From: Buttiauxella sp. A111
Lineage (GTDB): Bacteria > Pseudomonadota > Gammaproteobacteria > Enterobacterales > Enterobacteriaceae
Length of the DNA stretch: 64,000 nt
Direction: 5' to 3'
Assembly: GCF_014189855.1 (NCBI RefSeq)
Contig: NZ_BJFN01000004.1
Span: forward strand, 124,001 to 188,000
The translations under genes were made by a program, and so were the position numbers. Position 1 is the stretch's first letter; each line of letters begins with the position of its first letter. This document shows positions 45,554-58,597 of this stretch, in pieces. The notes under the pieces are model-generated. The model searched no databases. It saw nothing but the letters and a program-made list of their open reading frames with translations, and had not been told where the DNA came from.

Positions 45554-46998
45554 TGAGTTCAATTTATCAGTTTGTTGATGATGTGATTGAAGCTAAACGC
45601 GACAAGTTTACCGCCATTGCTGATGATATCTGGGATCACCCGGAAACCCGTTTTGAGGAACACTGGTCAGCGGAACGCCTGGCTTACGCCCTTGAAGCTG
45701 AAGGGTTTAGTGTTGAGCGAAATGCCGGGAATATCGAAACCGCGTTTGTGGCAAGTTTTGGCGCAGGTCTGCCGGTTATTGCGCTGCTCGGCGAATACGA
45801 TGCCCTCGCCGGATTAAGTCAGTGTTCAGGGGATGTCGTCCCAAACCCACTGACGGAAGGCGCTAACGGTCACGGCTGCGGCCACAATTTGCTGGGAACC
45901 GCCGCGTTTGCTGGGGCCGTGGCCGTTAAACAGTGGCTTGAGCAATACGGTGGCAGCGGAACGGTGCGTTTTTATGGCTGCCCTGGCGAAGAAGGCGGTT
46001 CAGGCAAAACGTTTATGGTGCGCGAAGGGCTTTTTGACGATGTCGATGCCGCCGTCACCTGGCATCCTGAAGCTTACGCAGGCATGTTCAGCACCAGTTC
46101 ACTGGCTAATATTCAGGTGGCTTATCGCTTCCAGGGAATTGCTGCACATGCGGCCAACTCACCGCATTTAGGGCGCAGCGCACTGGATGCGGTCACCCTG
46201 ATGACCACCGGAACGAATTTCCTTAACGAACACATTATTGAAAAAGCCCGCGTGCATTACGCCATCACCAACGCGGGCGGAATTTCGCCAAACGTGGTAC
46301 AGGCGCAGGCCGAAGTGCTGTATTTGATTCGCGCGCCGGAAATGGCGCAGGCACAGCATATTTACGAACGCATCAATAAAATCGCTGAAGGCGCGGCGTT
46401 GATGACGGAAACCTCGGTGAATGTGCGTTTTGATAAAGCCTGTTCGAATTACCTGCCGAATCGCCAGTTAGAAAACGTGATGTATCAAGCGTTACAGGCG
46501 TTAGGTGTGCCGGAGTGGAGCGCGGAAGAAGTCGCATTTGCTAAAAAAATTCGTGCCACGTTGACCGAAAACGACCTGCAAAACAGCTTAAATAATATTG
46601 CTAACACCTCTGATGAAGAGGGAAAAGCGTTTGCTCGTCGTCACCGTGAAACCTTGCTTATCAACGAAATTGCGCCGTATGCCGCAAATGACAAAATCCT
46701 ACCGGGATCAACCGATGTGGGCGATGTCAGTTGGAAAGTCCCGGTCGCACAATGTTTTAGCCCCTGCTTTGCAGTAGGAACACCGTTACATACCTGGCAA
46801 TTGGTGAGCCAGGGGCGCACGTCTGTCGCGCACAAAGGGATGTTACATGCCGGGAAAGTGATGGCAGCCACCGCGCTGCAATTATTCACTCAACCGCAGA
46901 CGCTGGAAGCCTGCCAAAGTGAGTTGCACGCACAACTTGCTGAACGCCCTTACCAGTGTCCGATTCCAGTAGGCGTGACACCGTCACCTTTAAAATAA
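45553..46998 (+). CDS. abgB: AbgB, p-aminobenzoyl-glutamate hydrolase subunit B
   Basis: 481 residues, the E. coli length. A second M20 protein: LLGEYDALAGLSQCSG, NGHGCGHNLLGTAAFAGAVA, GCPGEEGGSGKTFMVREGLF and STDVGDVSWKVP. It begins within the abgA stop (TAATG), so the two subunits are co-translated. A decayed palindromic repeat lies between it and abgT. Confidence 0.95.
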   Translation: MSSIYQFVDDVIEAKRDKFTAIADDIWDHPETRFEEHWSAERLAYALEAEGFSVERNAGNIETAFVASFGAGLPVIALLGEYDALAGLSQCSGDVVPNPLTEGANGHGCGHNLLGTAAFAGAVAVKQWLEQYGGSGTVRFYGCPGEEGGSGKTFMVREGLFDDVDAAVTWHPEAYAGMFSTSSLANIQVAYRFQGIAAHAANSPHLGRSALDAVTLMTTGTNFLNEHIIEKARVHYAITNAGGISPNVVQAQAEVLYLIRAPEMAQAQHIYERINKIAEGAALMTETSVNVRFDKACSNYLPNRQLENVMYQALQALGVPEWSAEEVAFAKKIRATLTENDLQNSLNNIANTSDEEGKAFARRHRETLLINEIAPYAANDKILPGSTDVGDVSWKVPVAQCFSPCFAVGTPLHTWQLVSQGRTSVAHKGMLHAGKVMAATALQLFTQPQTLEACQSELHAQLAERPYQCPIPVGVTPSPLK

Positions 46999-47013
46999 TA
47001 AATAAACAATAAT

Positions 47014-47126
47014 TACCCAAAATATTCCGTGTTGCAGTCAGGCGGCAAGCGTGTGAATTCTCAAGTCAGTGACTGGGGTTTACAAGTGCCGCCAACACCG
47101 CTGTGGCGTGAGGTATGAAGGGTAAA
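47014..47126. repeat. Palindromic intergenic repeat, copy 3 (degenerate)
   Basis: About 113 bases aligning end to end with the repeat at 5635-5760. The start is TACCCAAAATATTCCGTGTT, the middle has GGCGGCAAGCG and CAGTGACTGGGG, and the end is AGGTATGAAGGGTA. It sits inside the abg operon between abgB and abgT. Confidence 0.75.
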
Positions 47127-47151
47127 ACATAACAACACATGAGGTACGCCC

Positions 47152-48678
47152 ATGAGTATGTCTTCCATACCCACGCAGTCCGGGCCGGGCAAGTTGTACG
47201 GTCTGGTCGAAAAAATTGGCAATAAAGTGCCCCATCCTTTTTTGCTGTTCGTCTATTTGATTGTCATTTTATCGGTGAGCACCGCCGTACTTTCGGCATT
47301 TAATGTGGGGGTACGAAACCCCGCTGACGGCAGTTTGGTTCAGGTAAAAAACCTGCTGAGTGCCGATGGTGTTCAGTGGTTTTTACCCAATGTGATTAAA
47401 AACTTCAGCGGGTTTGCGCCATTAGGGGCCATTCTGGCGCTGGTACTGGGTGCGGGGTTGGCAGAACGTGTCGGCCTGTTACCCAGCCTGATGGTGAAAA
47501 TGGCATCGCATGTTAGTGCTCGTTACGCCAGCTATATGGTGTTGTTTATCGCTTTCTTCAGCCACATTTCGTCCGATGCCGCGTTGGTGATCATGCCGCC
47601 GATGGGCGCACTTATTTTCCTTGCCGTGGGTCGCCACCCGATTGCCGGTTTACTGGCGGCCATCGCCGGTGTCGGTTGTGGCTTTACCGCGAACTTATTG
47701 ATTGTCACCACCGATGTGCTGCTTTCGGGGATCAGTACCGAAGCCGCTCATACTATCGACCCTTTGATGCACGTTAGCGTTATTGATAACTGGTATTTTA
47801 TGGCGACCTCGGTGATTGTTTTGTCGATTGTCGGCGGGTTGATTACCGACAAAATCGTCGAGCCGCGTTTGGGTGTCTGGCAAGGTGAAAACAAAGAAAA
47901 ACTTCAGCAATTAGATGATGTTCAACGCTTCGGTTTGCGTGTGACAGGGATTGTAGCATTGATGTTTGTTGCTGTTATCGCCCTGCTGCTCGTCCCGGAG
48001 AACGGTTTACTGCGTGATCCGGTGAAAGGCACCATTATTCCTTCCCCGTTTATTAGCGGAATTGTGCCGCTGATTATTCTGTTCTTTTTTGTCGTTTCGC
48101 TGGCTTACGGCATCGCCACCAGAAAAATACGTAAACAGGCAGATTTACCGCAGTTAATGATCGAACCGATGAAAGAGATGGCGGGTTTTATCGTGATGGT
48201 GTTCCCGCTGGCGCAATTTGTCGCGATGTTCAACTGGAGCAACATGGGCAAGTTTATGGCTGTCGGGCTGACTGATGTGTTGGAAGGCTCAGGTCTGAAT
48301 GGTATTCCGGCGTTTCTTGGCCTTGCGTTGCTGTCTTCGTTTTTGTGCATGTTTATCGCCAGCGGCTCGGCTATCTGGTCGATTCTGGCCCCCATTTTTG
48401 TGCCGATGTTCATGATGCTCGGTTTTCATCCGGCGTTCGCTCAGATCCTTTTCCGTGTGGCAGACTCATCTGTCATCCCACTCGCCCCGGTTTCGCCTTT
48501 TATTCCATTATTCCTGGGCTTCCTGCAACGCTATAAACCCGATGCCAAATTAGGCACGTATTACTCTTTAGTATTACCTTACCCCCTGATCTTTTTGGGT
48601 GTCTGGTTGCTGCTACTGGTCGCGTGGTATCTTGTGGGCTTACCCATTGGGCCAGGGGTTTACCCACACCTGAGTTAA
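47152..48678 (+). CDS. abgT: AbgT, p-aminobenzoyl-glutamate transporter
   Basis: 508 residues, the E. coli length, with about nine to twelve membrane segments and two re-entrant hairpins of the AbgT family. Landmarks are GKLYGLVEKIGNKVPHPFLL, AFFSHISSDAALVIMPPMGA, MFIASGSAIWSILAPIFVPM and RVADSSVIPLAPVSPFIPLF. It imports p-aminobenzoyl-glutamate across the inner membrane. The 153-base gap after abgB is filled by the repeat, so abgT may be partly uncoupled from abgAB. Confidence 0.95.
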   Translation: MSMSSIPTQSGPGKLYGLVEKIGNKVPHPFLLFVYLIVILSVSTAVLSAFNVGVRNPADGSLVQVKNLLSADGVQWFLPNVIKNFSGFAPLGAILALVLGAGLAERVGLLPSLMVKMASHVSARYASYMVLFIAFFSHISSDAALVIMPPMGALIFLAVGRHPIAGLLAAIAGVGCGFTANLLIVTTDVLLSGISTEAAHTIDPLMHVSVIDNWYFMATSVIVLSIVGGLITDKIVEPRLGVWQGENKEKLQQLDDVQRFGLRVTGIVALMFVAVIALLLVPENGLLRDPVKGTIIPSPFISGIVPLIILFFFVVSLAYGIATRKIRKQADLPQLMIEPMKEMAGFIVMVFPLAQFVAMFNWSNMGKFMAVGLTDVLEGSGLNGIPAFLGLALLSSFLCMFIASGSAIWSILAPIFVPMFMMLGFHPAFAQILFRVADSSVIPLAPVSPFIPLFLGFLQRYKPDAKLGTYYSLVLPYPLIFLGVWLLLLVAWYLVGLPIGPGVYPHLS

Positions 48679-48690
48679 CCGGAGCACAGA

Positions 48691-49206
48691 ATGCTGACAC
48701 TGTTAGAAGACAAAATCGTTACGCCATTAGGCCCGTTATGGATAATTTGCGACGAGCAATACCATTTGCGTGCAGTGGAATGGGAAGAACATAGCGACAG
48801 AATGGTGCAATTACTGGGTCTTCACTATGGTGTCAGCGGTTATCAGCGTTTGGCTTGTGCCAATCCTGACGGCCTGAGCGATAAACTGCGCGACTATTTT
48901 GACGGTGATTTGGCGGTAATTGAAACACTGCCAACTGCCACCGCAGGTACTGCGTTTCAGCGGGAAGTGTGGCAAACACTGCGTACTATCCCTTGCGGCC
49001 AGGTGATGCATTACGGGCAATTAGCGGACCACATTGGCAGGCCTGGCGCTGCCCGGGCTGTCGGCGCGGCCAATGGCTCAAACCCAGTCAGTGTAGTGGT
49101 GCCGTGTCATCGCGTTATTGGGCGTAATGGCACCATGACAGGCTATGCCGGTGGTGTGGGTCGAAAAGAGTGGTTATTGCGTCACGAAGGTTATTTGTTG
49201 CTTTAG
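48691..49206 (+). CDS. ogt: Ogt, O6-alkylguanine-DNA alkyltransferase
   Basis: 171 residues. The acceptor cysteine is Cys139 in [13 protein letters not shown], the same position as in E. coli. The helix-turn-helix with the arginine finger is [16 protein letters not shown]. It removes alkyl groups from O6 of guanine by suicidal transfer. It lies 12 bases after abgT, the same order as E. coli (abgT-ogt-fnr), and may share its transcript. Confidence 0.95.
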   Translation: MLTLLEDKIVTPLGPLWIICDEQYHLRAVEWEEHSDRMVQLLGLHYGVSGYQRLACANPDGLSDKLRDYFDGDLAVIETLPTATAGTAFQREVWQTLRTIPCGQVMHYGQLADHIGRPGAARAVGAANGSNPVSVVVPCHRVIGRNGTMTGYAGGVGRKEWLLRHEGYLLL

Positions 49207-49371
49207 GTAACTGTGCACTGATTGTTGGGCTTTTTTCGTGCAGAAACAATCAGTAATCAAAGATAATGTCATTAATTTCAATAGGATATTTCTTTATCCC
49301 TGATCTTAATAGCCGTTATATTCTGATTGCGCTTTCATCATACTTACGTGCTCAAGAAAAAGATGTTAAAA

Positions 49372-49385
49372 TTGACTAATATCAA
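49372..49385. promoter_or_regulatory. FNR box upstream of fnr
   Basis: TTGACTAATATCAA matches the FNR consensus TTGAT-N4-ATCAA with one difference. It lies 20 bases before the fnr start and suits the known autorepression of fnr. Confidence 0.75.
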
Positions 49386-49404
49386 TTACGGCCCGAGCAT
49401 ATCT

Positions 49405-50157
49405 ATGATCCCTGAAAAGCGAATTATTCGACGCATTCAGTCTGGCGGTTGTGCTATCCATTGCCAGGATTGCAGCATCAGCCAATTATGCATCCCCTTC
49501 ACACTCAATGAACATGAGCTTGATCAGCTTGATAATATTATCGAGCGTAAGAAGCCTATTCAGAAGGGACAAACCCTGTTTAAGGCAGGTGATGAGCTGA
49601 AGTCGCTGTACGCTATTCGTTCAGGGACCATAAAGAGCTACACCATCACTGAACAAGGTGACGAGCAAATTACAGGCTTCCATTTAGCCGGTGATTTGGT
49701 GGGCTTTGACGCCATTGGGACAGCAACGCATCCAAGTTTCGCGCAAGCGCTCGAAACCGCAATGGTTTGCGAAATCCCATTCGAAACCCTTGATGATTTG
49801 TCCGGTAAAATGCCAAACCTGCGCCAGCAGATGATGCGTTTGATGAGCGGCGAAATTAAGGGCGATCAGGATATGATCCTGCTGCTTTCCAAAAAGAATG
49901 CAGAAGAGCGTCTGGCCGCATTTATCTATAACCTTTCACGTCGCTTTGCCCAGCGCGGTTTCTCACCTCGTGAGTTCCGTCTGACCATGACGCGCGGTGA
50001 CATCGGTAACTACCTGGGCCTGACCGTTGAAACCATCAGTCGCCTGTTAGGTCGCTTCCAGAAAAGTGGCATGCTGGCAGTGAAAGGCAAGTACATTACT
50101 ATCGAAAATAGCGAAATTCTTGCACAACTCGCTGGTCAATCGCGTAACGTTGCTTGA
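49405..50157 (+). CDS. fnr: Fnr, oxygen-responsive global regulator
   Basis: 250 residues from the ATG at 49405, as in E. coli. The iron-sulphur ligands are at the E. coli positions: Cys20, Cys23, Cys29 and Cys122. The CRP-like beta-roll is followed by the recognition helix [13 protein letters not shown]. The [4Fe-4S] form dimerises without oxygen and activates anaerobic genes. A longer frame to 49327 would run through the FNR box and is rejected. Neighbours ogt and uspE are as in E. coli. Confidence 0.98.
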   Translation: MIPEKRIIRRIQSGGCAIHCQDCSISQLCIPFTLNEHELDQLDNIIERKKPIQKGQTLFKAGDELKSLYAIRSGTIKSYTITEQGDEQITGFHLAGDLVGFDAIGTATHPSFAQALETAMVCEIPFETLDDLSGKMPNLRQQMMRLMSGEIKGDQDMILLLSKKNAEERLAAFIYNLSRRFAQRGFSPREFRLTMTRGDIGNYLGLTVETISRLLGRFQKSGMLAVKGKYITIENSEILAQLAGQSRNVA

Positions 50158-50293
50158 TTTCTGCTTCCCTGAGTCGGATCTCTAAATTTTCCTGATTTAT
50201 TGATCCGGCAAAGGGTTATCACCTGTTTCAATCTACACATATAGGTTAATCTTACTTAACAGACTGTGGTTAAGCAGTTGTAAGGAGACCTGT

Positions 50294-51244
50294 ATGGCAA
50301 AGTATCAAAACATGCTAGTCGCAATAGATCCCAATCAGGACGATCAACCCGCCCTGCGGCGTGCTGTTTACTTGCATCAACGGATTGGTGGCAGGATTAA
50401 AGCCTTTCTGCCTATCTATGATTTTTCCTACGAAATGACCACCCTTCTGTCGCCAGATGAGCGCACGGCTATGCGTAAAGGCGTCATTAGCCAACGTGCA
50501 GCCTGGATTAAAGATCAAGCCCAGTACTACATTGATTCAGGTGTCCCCATTGAAATCAAAGTGGTTTGGCATAATCGTCCGTTTGAGGCAATTATTCAGG
50601 AAGTGATAAGCGGTGGACACGACCTGGTGCTCAAAATGACGCACCAGCACGATAAACTGGAAGCGGTCATTTTCACCCCAACCGACTGGCATCTGCTTCG
50701 TAAATGCCCAAGCCCGGTATGGATGGTTAACGAAAAGCCATGGCCGGAAGGTGGACGAGCGGTCGTCGCAGTAAACCTGGCGAGTGAGGAGCAGTACCAC
50801 AACGCACTCAACGAGAAGTTGGTTAAAGAGACGATTCGTCTTGCCGAAGATGTTAACCACACTGAAGTTCACCTCGTGGGTGCCTACCCGATAACCCCCA
50901 TTAATATTGCCATCGAGCTTCCTGATTTTGACCCGAGTGTTTATAACGATGCCATCCGCGGCCAGCATTTAGTCGCGATGAAAGCGTTGCGCCAGAAATT
51001 TGGTATCGATGAGAAAATGACTCACGTCGAGAAAGGACTACCGGAAGAAGTGATCCCCGATCTGGCTGAGCATCTGCAAGCAGGTATCGTGGTTCTTGGT
51101 ACGGTGGGACGCACCGGGCTATCCGCTGCTTTCCTCGGCAATACCGCTGAACAAGTTATTGACCATTTGCGCTGTGATTTGTTGGTCATCAAACCTGATG
51201 AGTACCAAACTCCAGTTGAAATGGATGACGATGAAGACGATTAA
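50294..51244 (+). CDS. uspE: UspE, tandem universal stress protein
   Basis: 316 residues, the E. coli length, with two UspA-like domains (about 1-150 and 155-310). The second carries the glycine-rich loop [20 protein letters not shown] followed by [19 protein letters not shown]. It starts [20 protein letters not shown] after AAGGAG. It is linked to stress resistance and motility in E. coli. A rho-independent terminator follows 20 bases later. Confidence 0.97.
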   Translation: MAKYQNMLVAIDPNQDDQPALRRAVYLHQRIGGRIKAFLPIYDFSYEMTTLLSPDERTAMRKGVISQRAAWIKDQAQYYIDSGVPIEIKVVWHNRPFEAIIQEVISGGHDLVLKMTHQHDKLEAVIFTPTDWHLLRKCPSPVWMVNEKPWPEGGRAVVAVNLASEEQYHNALNEKLVKETIRLAEDVNHTEVHLVGAYPITPINIAIELPDFDPSVYNDAIRGQHLVAMKALRQKFGIDEKMTHVEKGLPEEVIPDLAEHLQAGIVVLGTVGRTGLSAAFLGNTAEQVIDHLRCDLLVIKPDEYQTPVEMDDDEDD

Positions 51245-51263
51245 CGTCCTAATTTGATAAAGA

Positions 51264-51299
51264 AAAGGCCGCCCATGCAGAACATGAGCGGCCTTTTTA
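51264..51299 (+). terminator. Rho-independent terminator of uspE
   Basis: A stem AAGGCCGC/GCGGCCTT with an inner CATG pairing is followed by TTTTTAT. Confidence 0.88.
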
Positions 51300-51379
51300 T
51301 TTGCCTGGGTGCTTAATCTCATACATAACACTAACGTGGCGGGGAAAATCCCCCGCCACTGACCTACTTAACCTCGTAC

Positions 51380-51529
51380 TTACGACCTCATACAGGCTAA
51401 CGATGCCGCCACCTCGATGCCTCCTTTTCGGTAATGGAGTTCACACAGTGAATCCTTTACCAGAAAAATAATCATGAGGATTGTCAAACAGATAACGATC
51501 AAACTAAACAGCCTGTTTTTCGACGACAT
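51380..51529 (-). CDS. hok: Hok/Gef-family type I toxin peptide (HokB-like)
   Basis: 49 residues: MSSKNRLFSLIVICLTILMI begins a single membrane helix (residues about 7-24), and ELHYRKGGIEVAASLACM lies in the periplasmic tail. The pattern helix-LCEL-(R/H)-(Y/F)-R-x-G-x-x-EVAA is the Hok signature, nearest to HokB among E. coli members. AGGAGG lies seven bases before the ATG. Hok peptides depolarise the inner membrane when translation is not blocked by Sok RNA. The gene is reversed between uspE and pntB. The mok frame overlaps its ribosome site and a Sok-like RNA is encoded opposite the leader. All residues of the family core are intact, so the toxin is probably functional. Confidence 0.88.
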   Translation of the reverse strand: MSSKNRLFSLIVICLTILMIIFLVKDSLCELHYRKGGIEVAASLACMRS

Positions 51530-51696
51530 CTTCGCCTCCTGCGTTGCAAACACAAAATTAAGAGGCTACTATCATGGTGTTCATGCATGAGAGGGCCTCG
51601 GGTTGGTTTAACTAACTCGGGGCTTTTTTCTGTCTGCTTTTCACCATACGGGTCGAAGCATTCAGCTTCAGCACCCGCCGATATTTTACTCACCAC
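51499..51696 (-). CDS. mok: Mok leader reading frame overlapping hok
   Basis: A 65-codon frame (or 30 codons from the internal MHEHHDSS) on the hok strand runs across the hok ribosome site and start in another frame, ending CRRKTGCLV. In hok/sok loci translation of this overlapping frame is required for hok translation, and Sok RNA blocks it. The peptide itself is probably of no importance. The start is uncertain. Confidence 0.6.
   Translation of the reverse strand: MVSKISAGAEAECFDPYGEKQTEKSPELVKPTRGPLMHEHHDSSLLILCLQRRRRRCRRKTGCLV
51544..51572 (+). promoter_or_regulatory. Promoter of the Sok-like antisense RNA
   Basis: TTGCAA and TACTAT are separated by exactly 17 bases, a good sigma-70 promoter, directed against hok. 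Confidence 0.7.
51579..51630 (+). ncRNA. sok: Sok-like antisense RNA
   Basis: A predicted RNA of about 50 bases starts near 51579, seven bases after the -10 box. It ends at a terminator whose stem (CCTCGGGTT with AACTCGGGG, two G-U pairs) is followed by TTTTTT. It is complementary to the mok leader upstream of hok. Size, position and orientation are those of Sok RNAs. Confidence 0.7.
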
Positions 51697-51776
51697 CCAG
51701 CGACTTATCTATTAAATTATTCCATAGATTCAGATGGTTGAATGTAATGTTGCATTCATTCCTGTGATGAGCAGGT

Positions 51777-51803
51777 GAAAAAAAACCGCCTGTTAAGACG
51801 GTT
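51777..51803 (-). terminator. Rho-independent terminator of pntAB
   Basis: On the reverse strand AAACCGTC pairs imperfectly with GGCGGTTT around a short loop and is followed by a T-run. It lies 20 bases after the pntB stop. Confidence 0.8.
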
Positions 51804-51822
51804 TTGGAATACAACTCGCAAA

Positions 51823-53214
<1,392 letters not shown>

Positions 53215-53221
53215 TTACCCC

Positions 53222-55307
<2,086 letters not shown>

Positions 55308-56252
55308 ATGAAGCTCAAGACCACCCTTCTGGCGTCAGCACTGATTTCCCTTACTACGCTGTCCGCACAGGCAGCAACGGAATTGACACCGGACCAAGCT
55401 GCTGCTCTTAAACCTTTTGATCGCATTACCATCACTGGCCGTTTTAACTCGATTGGTGAAGCGGTGAATTCCGTTTCTAAACGTGCGGATAAAATGGGTG
55501 CGGCATCTTTCTACGTGTTGGACACTAACGATACCGGCAGCAGCGGTAACTGGCGTGTGGTTGCAGACGTGTATCATACTGATGCCCCTAAAGCTGAGAA
55601 ACAGAATTACCGCGTAATCAATGGCGTGACTGAATTACCGAAAGACCAAGCATATGCTCTTGAGCCATTCGATACCGTGACAATCCAGGGTTTTTATCGC
55701 AGTCAGCCTGAAGTTAACGATGCCATTACGCGTGCCGCTAAACAAAAAGGTGCGGATTCGTACTTCATCGTGCGTCAAATCGACACCAACTCAGGCGGCA
55801 ACCAGCGCATTACTGCGTTCATCTATAAAAAAGATGCCAAGAAACGTGTACTGCAAAGCGCTGATGCGATCCCTGCTAACTCCGAAGCGGGTAAAGCAGC
55901 GTTGGCTGCGGGCGGCGCGGCAGCTGCAAACGTTGAGATCCCAGGTGTTGCAACAACCAGTACCCCTACTACTGATGTCGGTCGCTTCTTCGAAACGCAA
56001 ACCACTAAAGGTGGTCGTTACACTGTAACGCTGCCAGATGGCACAAAAATCGAAGAAGTGAATAAAGTGACTGCGGCGCAAATGGTTCCGTTTGATAGCG
56101 TGAAGTTCACGGGTCACTATAGCAGCAGCACTGAGGTGTCTTACCAGGTGGCTAAACGTGCCGCTAAGAAAGGCGCGAAGTACTACCACATCACCCGTCA
56201 ATGGGAAGAGCGTGGCGGTAACCTGACGATTAGCGCTGATTTGTATAAGTAA
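55308..56252 (+). CDS. ydgH: YdgH, periplasmic protein with three YhcN/BhsA (DUF1471) domains
   Basis: 314 residues from the ATG at 55308, the E. coli length. The signal peptide (MKLKTTLLASALISLTTLSA, cleaved after AQA) is followed by three related domains. Each opens with PFD-x-(V/I): LKPFDRITITGRF (about 38), LEPFDTVTIQGFY (about 122) and MVPFDSVKFTGHY (about 262). Each closes with an (A/S)-D/F-(V/L/I)-Y(H/K) strand. Family members affect envelope stress and biofilm; YdgH function is not established. A longer frame to 55194 would precede the signal peptide and is rejected. Confidence 0.95.
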   Translation: MKLKTTLLASALISLTTLSAQAATELTPDQAAALKPFDRITITGRFNSIGEAVNSVSKRADKMGAASFYVLDTNDTGSSGNWRVVADVYHTDAPKAEKQNYRVINGVTELPKDQAYALEPFDTVTIQGFYRSQPEVNDAITRAAKQKGADSYFIVRQIDTNSGGNQRITAFIYKKDAKKRVLQSADAIPANSEAGKAALAAGGAAAANVEIPGVATTSTPTTDVGRFFETQTTKGGRYTVTLPDGTKIEEVNKVTAAQMVPFDSVKFTGHYSSSTEVSYQVAKRAAKKGAKYYHITRQWEERGGNLTISADLYK

Positions 56253-56271
56253 GTTTTCACCTCGTTAAAAC

Positions 56272-56302
56272 TTTCAAAAAGGGCCAGTTGTGCCCTTTTT
56301 TT
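56272..56302 (+). terminator. Rho-independent terminator of ydgH
   Basis: AAAGGGC pairs with GCCCTTT across a short loop and is followed by TTTTTTA, 20 bases after the stop. Confidence 0.85.
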
Positions 56303-56445
56303 ATTTCCCCGCGTATTTTGTGGTTCATGCCATTGCAAGCAGCGCTTACACTCCGTAAAATCCCGCGCCTTAGTGTTACCCACCATTTTTATGCACAAAA
56401 GCATAATAATTATTCTGGCTCTATTTTGAATTTTACAGGACTGCA

Positions 56446-57828
56446 ATGGAAAAGAAGCTTGGCCTCGCTGCATTAACTGCATTGGTTTTGAGTTCAATGC
56501 TCGGTGCTGGTGTATTTAGCCTACCGCAAAACATGGCGAGCGTGGCGAGTCCGGCAGCGTTGCTGATCGGCTGGGCCATTACAGGTGCTGGGATTTTACT
56601 GCTGGCACTGGCCATGTTGGTGTTGACCCGTTTGCGACCCGATCTCGATGGCGGGATTTTTACTTATGCGCGCGAGGGCTTTGGTGAGCTGATCGGTTTC
56701 TTTTCGGCCTGGGGCTACTGGCTTTGTGCGGTCATCGCCAACGTTTCATATTTGGTTATCGTTTTCTCGGCGCTGAGTTTCTTCACTGACACACCAGAAT
56801 TGCGTCTGTTTGGCGATGGTAATACCTGGCAGTCGATAGTCGGTGCCTCAGTATTGTTGTGGATGGTGCACTTCCTGGTAATGCGTGGCGTGCAAACCGC
56901 TGCCAGCATCAACCTGGTCGCGACCCTTGCGAAACTTCTGCCGTTGGGCCTGTTTGTTGTACTGGCGGCGATGGCCTTTAAACTCTCGACCTTTAAGCTC
57001 GATTTCAGCGGGATTGCGCTGGGCGTTCCGGTTTGGGAACAGGTCAAAAACACCATGCTTATTACCCTGTGGGTCTTTATTGGTGTTGAAGGTGCCGTCG
57101 TAGTTTCTGCCCGCGCGCGCAATAAAAATGATGTAGGTCGTGCCACATTGCTGGCGGTCATTGCCGCATTATGCGTTTATCTGCTGGTGACGTTGCTTTC
57201 ACTGGGCGTCATTGCACGTCCAGAACTTGCCGGAATGCGTAATCCGTCAATGGCCGGTTTGATGGTTGAAATGATGGGGCCGTGGGGTGAAATCATTATC
57301 GCCGCTGGGCTGATTGTTTCAGTGTGCGGAGCCTACTTAAGCTGGACGATTATGGCAGCCGAAGTGCCTTTCCTGGCCGCCACCCACAAAGCTTTCCCGA
57401 AAATGTTTGCCCGTCAGAACAAAAACAATGCGCCATCCGCGTCCCTGTGGCTCACTAATATCAGCGTACAAATTTGCCTGGTGTTGATTTGGCTGACCGG
57501 GTCGGATTACAACACCCTGTTGACCATTGCTTCAGAAATGATTCTGGTGCCCTACTTCCTGGTCGGTGCCTATTTGCTGAAAATCGCAACTCGTCCGCTG
57601 CATAAAGCAATTGGTCTTGGTGCATGTATTTATGGCTTATGGTTGCTTTATGCATCTGGCCCCATGCATTTACTGCTTTCAGTGGTACTGTATGCGCCTG
57701 GTTTATTAGTCTTTATGTACACACGCAGTACACATACACATGATATTGGGCTGAATTTGAAAGAAAAATCAGTCATCGTCTTCATGCTGGTGGCTGCGTT
57801 TCCGGCGACGTGGATACTGGTGAAATAA
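56446..57828 (+). CDS. ydgI: YdgI, basic amino-acid antiporter (ArcD-like, APC family)
   Basis: 460 residues, the E. coli length, with about twelve membrane helices. The APC start motif is TALVLSSMLGAGVFSLPQNM. Other landmarks are WVFIGVEGAVVVSARARNKN and SWTIMAAEVPFLAATHKAFP. It is annotated in E. coli as a putative arginine:ornithine antiporter. No arginine deiminase genes are nearby, so the exchange partner is inferred. It lies between ydgH and folM, as in E. coli. Confidence 0.93.
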   Translation: MEKKLGLAALTALVLSSMLGAGVFSLPQNMASVASPAALLIGWAITGAGILLLALAMLVLTRLRPDLDGGIFTYAREGFGELIGFFSAWGYWLCAVIANVSYLVIVFSALSFFTDTPELRLFGDGNTWQSIVGASVLLWMVHFLVMRGVQTAASINLVATLAKLLPLGLFVVLAAMAFKLSTFKLDFSGIALGVPVWEQVKNTMLITLWVFIGVEGAVVVSARARNKNDVGRATLLAVIAALCVYLLVTLLSLGVIARPELAGMRNPSMAGLMVEMMGPWGEIIIAAGLIVSVCGAYLSWTIMAAEVPFLAATHKAFPKMFARQNKNNAPSASLWLTNISVQICLVLIWLTGSDYNTLLTIASEMILVPYFLVGAYLLKIATRPLHKAIGLGACIYGLWLLYASGPMHLLLSVVLYAPGLLVFMYTRSTHTHDIGLNLKEKSVIVFMLVAAFPATWILVK

Positions 57829-57871
57829 CTCGCTTCATCGCACAAAACAGGTCAGAAAACAGGAGCCGCCA

Positions 57872-58597
57872 ATGGGGATTGCATCATCCGCACGTCCAAT
57901 TTTAATTACCGGAGCGGGTAAACGAATTGGTCTGGCTTTAGCTCAGCACTTTCTGGCCCAACAGCAACCGGTGATTATCAGTTACCGCACGCGTTATGCG
58001 GCGGTAGATTCTCTTGAGCAAGCCGGTGCAGTGTGTTTGTACGGGGACTTCTCGAGCAATGACGGCATTGAGCAATTTGCTGATGCCGTGAAACAACATT
58101 GCAGCGGCCTGCGCGCAATCTTGCATAATGCCAGTGCCTGGCTTGCGGAATCACCGGATGTATCACCCGCTGCGACTCTGGCAGCAATGCTACAAATTCA
58201 TGTCCATGCTCCCTACCTGCTCAATCTTCACCTCGAATCTTTACTTCGCGGACAAGGTCATGCCAGTGCCGACATCATTCACTTCACCGATTATGTTGTT
58301 GAGCGCGGAAGCGACAAGCATATTGCCTATGCAGCCAGTAAAGCCGCGCTGGATAATCTGACCCGTTCCTTTGCCCGTAAGCTGGCACCTGAAGTTAAAG
58401 TGAACGCGATTGCACCCGCGATGATTATGTTCAACGAACATGACGATGCTCAATATCGCCAGAAAGCGCTCAACAAATCGTTGATGAAAATTGCCCCCGG
58501 TGAACAAGAAATTATTGCCCTGGTCGATTACCTGCTCAGTAGCCAATACGTCACCGGGCGAACACATGCTGTGGATGGTGGCCGCCCGCTTCGGTGA
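57872..58597 (+). CDS. folM: FolM, dihydromonapterin/dihydrofolate reductase
   Basis: 241 residues of the short-chain dehydrogenase family. The cofactor motif is TGAGKRIGLALAQHF, NAS lies in ILHNASAWLAE, and the catalytic tyrosine and lysine are in HIAYAASKAALDNLTRSFA. It uses NADPH to reduce dihydromonapterin and, weakly, dihydrofolate. CAGGAG precedes the ATG. In E. coli ydgC lies between folM and rstA; here only 74 bases separate them. Confidence 0.95.
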   Translation: MGIASSARPILITGAGKRIGLALAQHFLAQQQPVIISYRTRYAAVDSLEQAGAVCLYGDFSSNDGIEQFADAVKQHCSGLRAILHNASAWLAESPDVSPAATLAAMLQIHVHAPYLLNLHLESLLRGQGHASADIIHFTDYVVERGSDKHIAYAASKAALDNLTRSFARKLAPEVKVNAIAPAMIMFNEHDDAQYRQKALNKSLMKIAPGEQEIIALVDYLLSSQYVTGRTHAVDGGRPLR

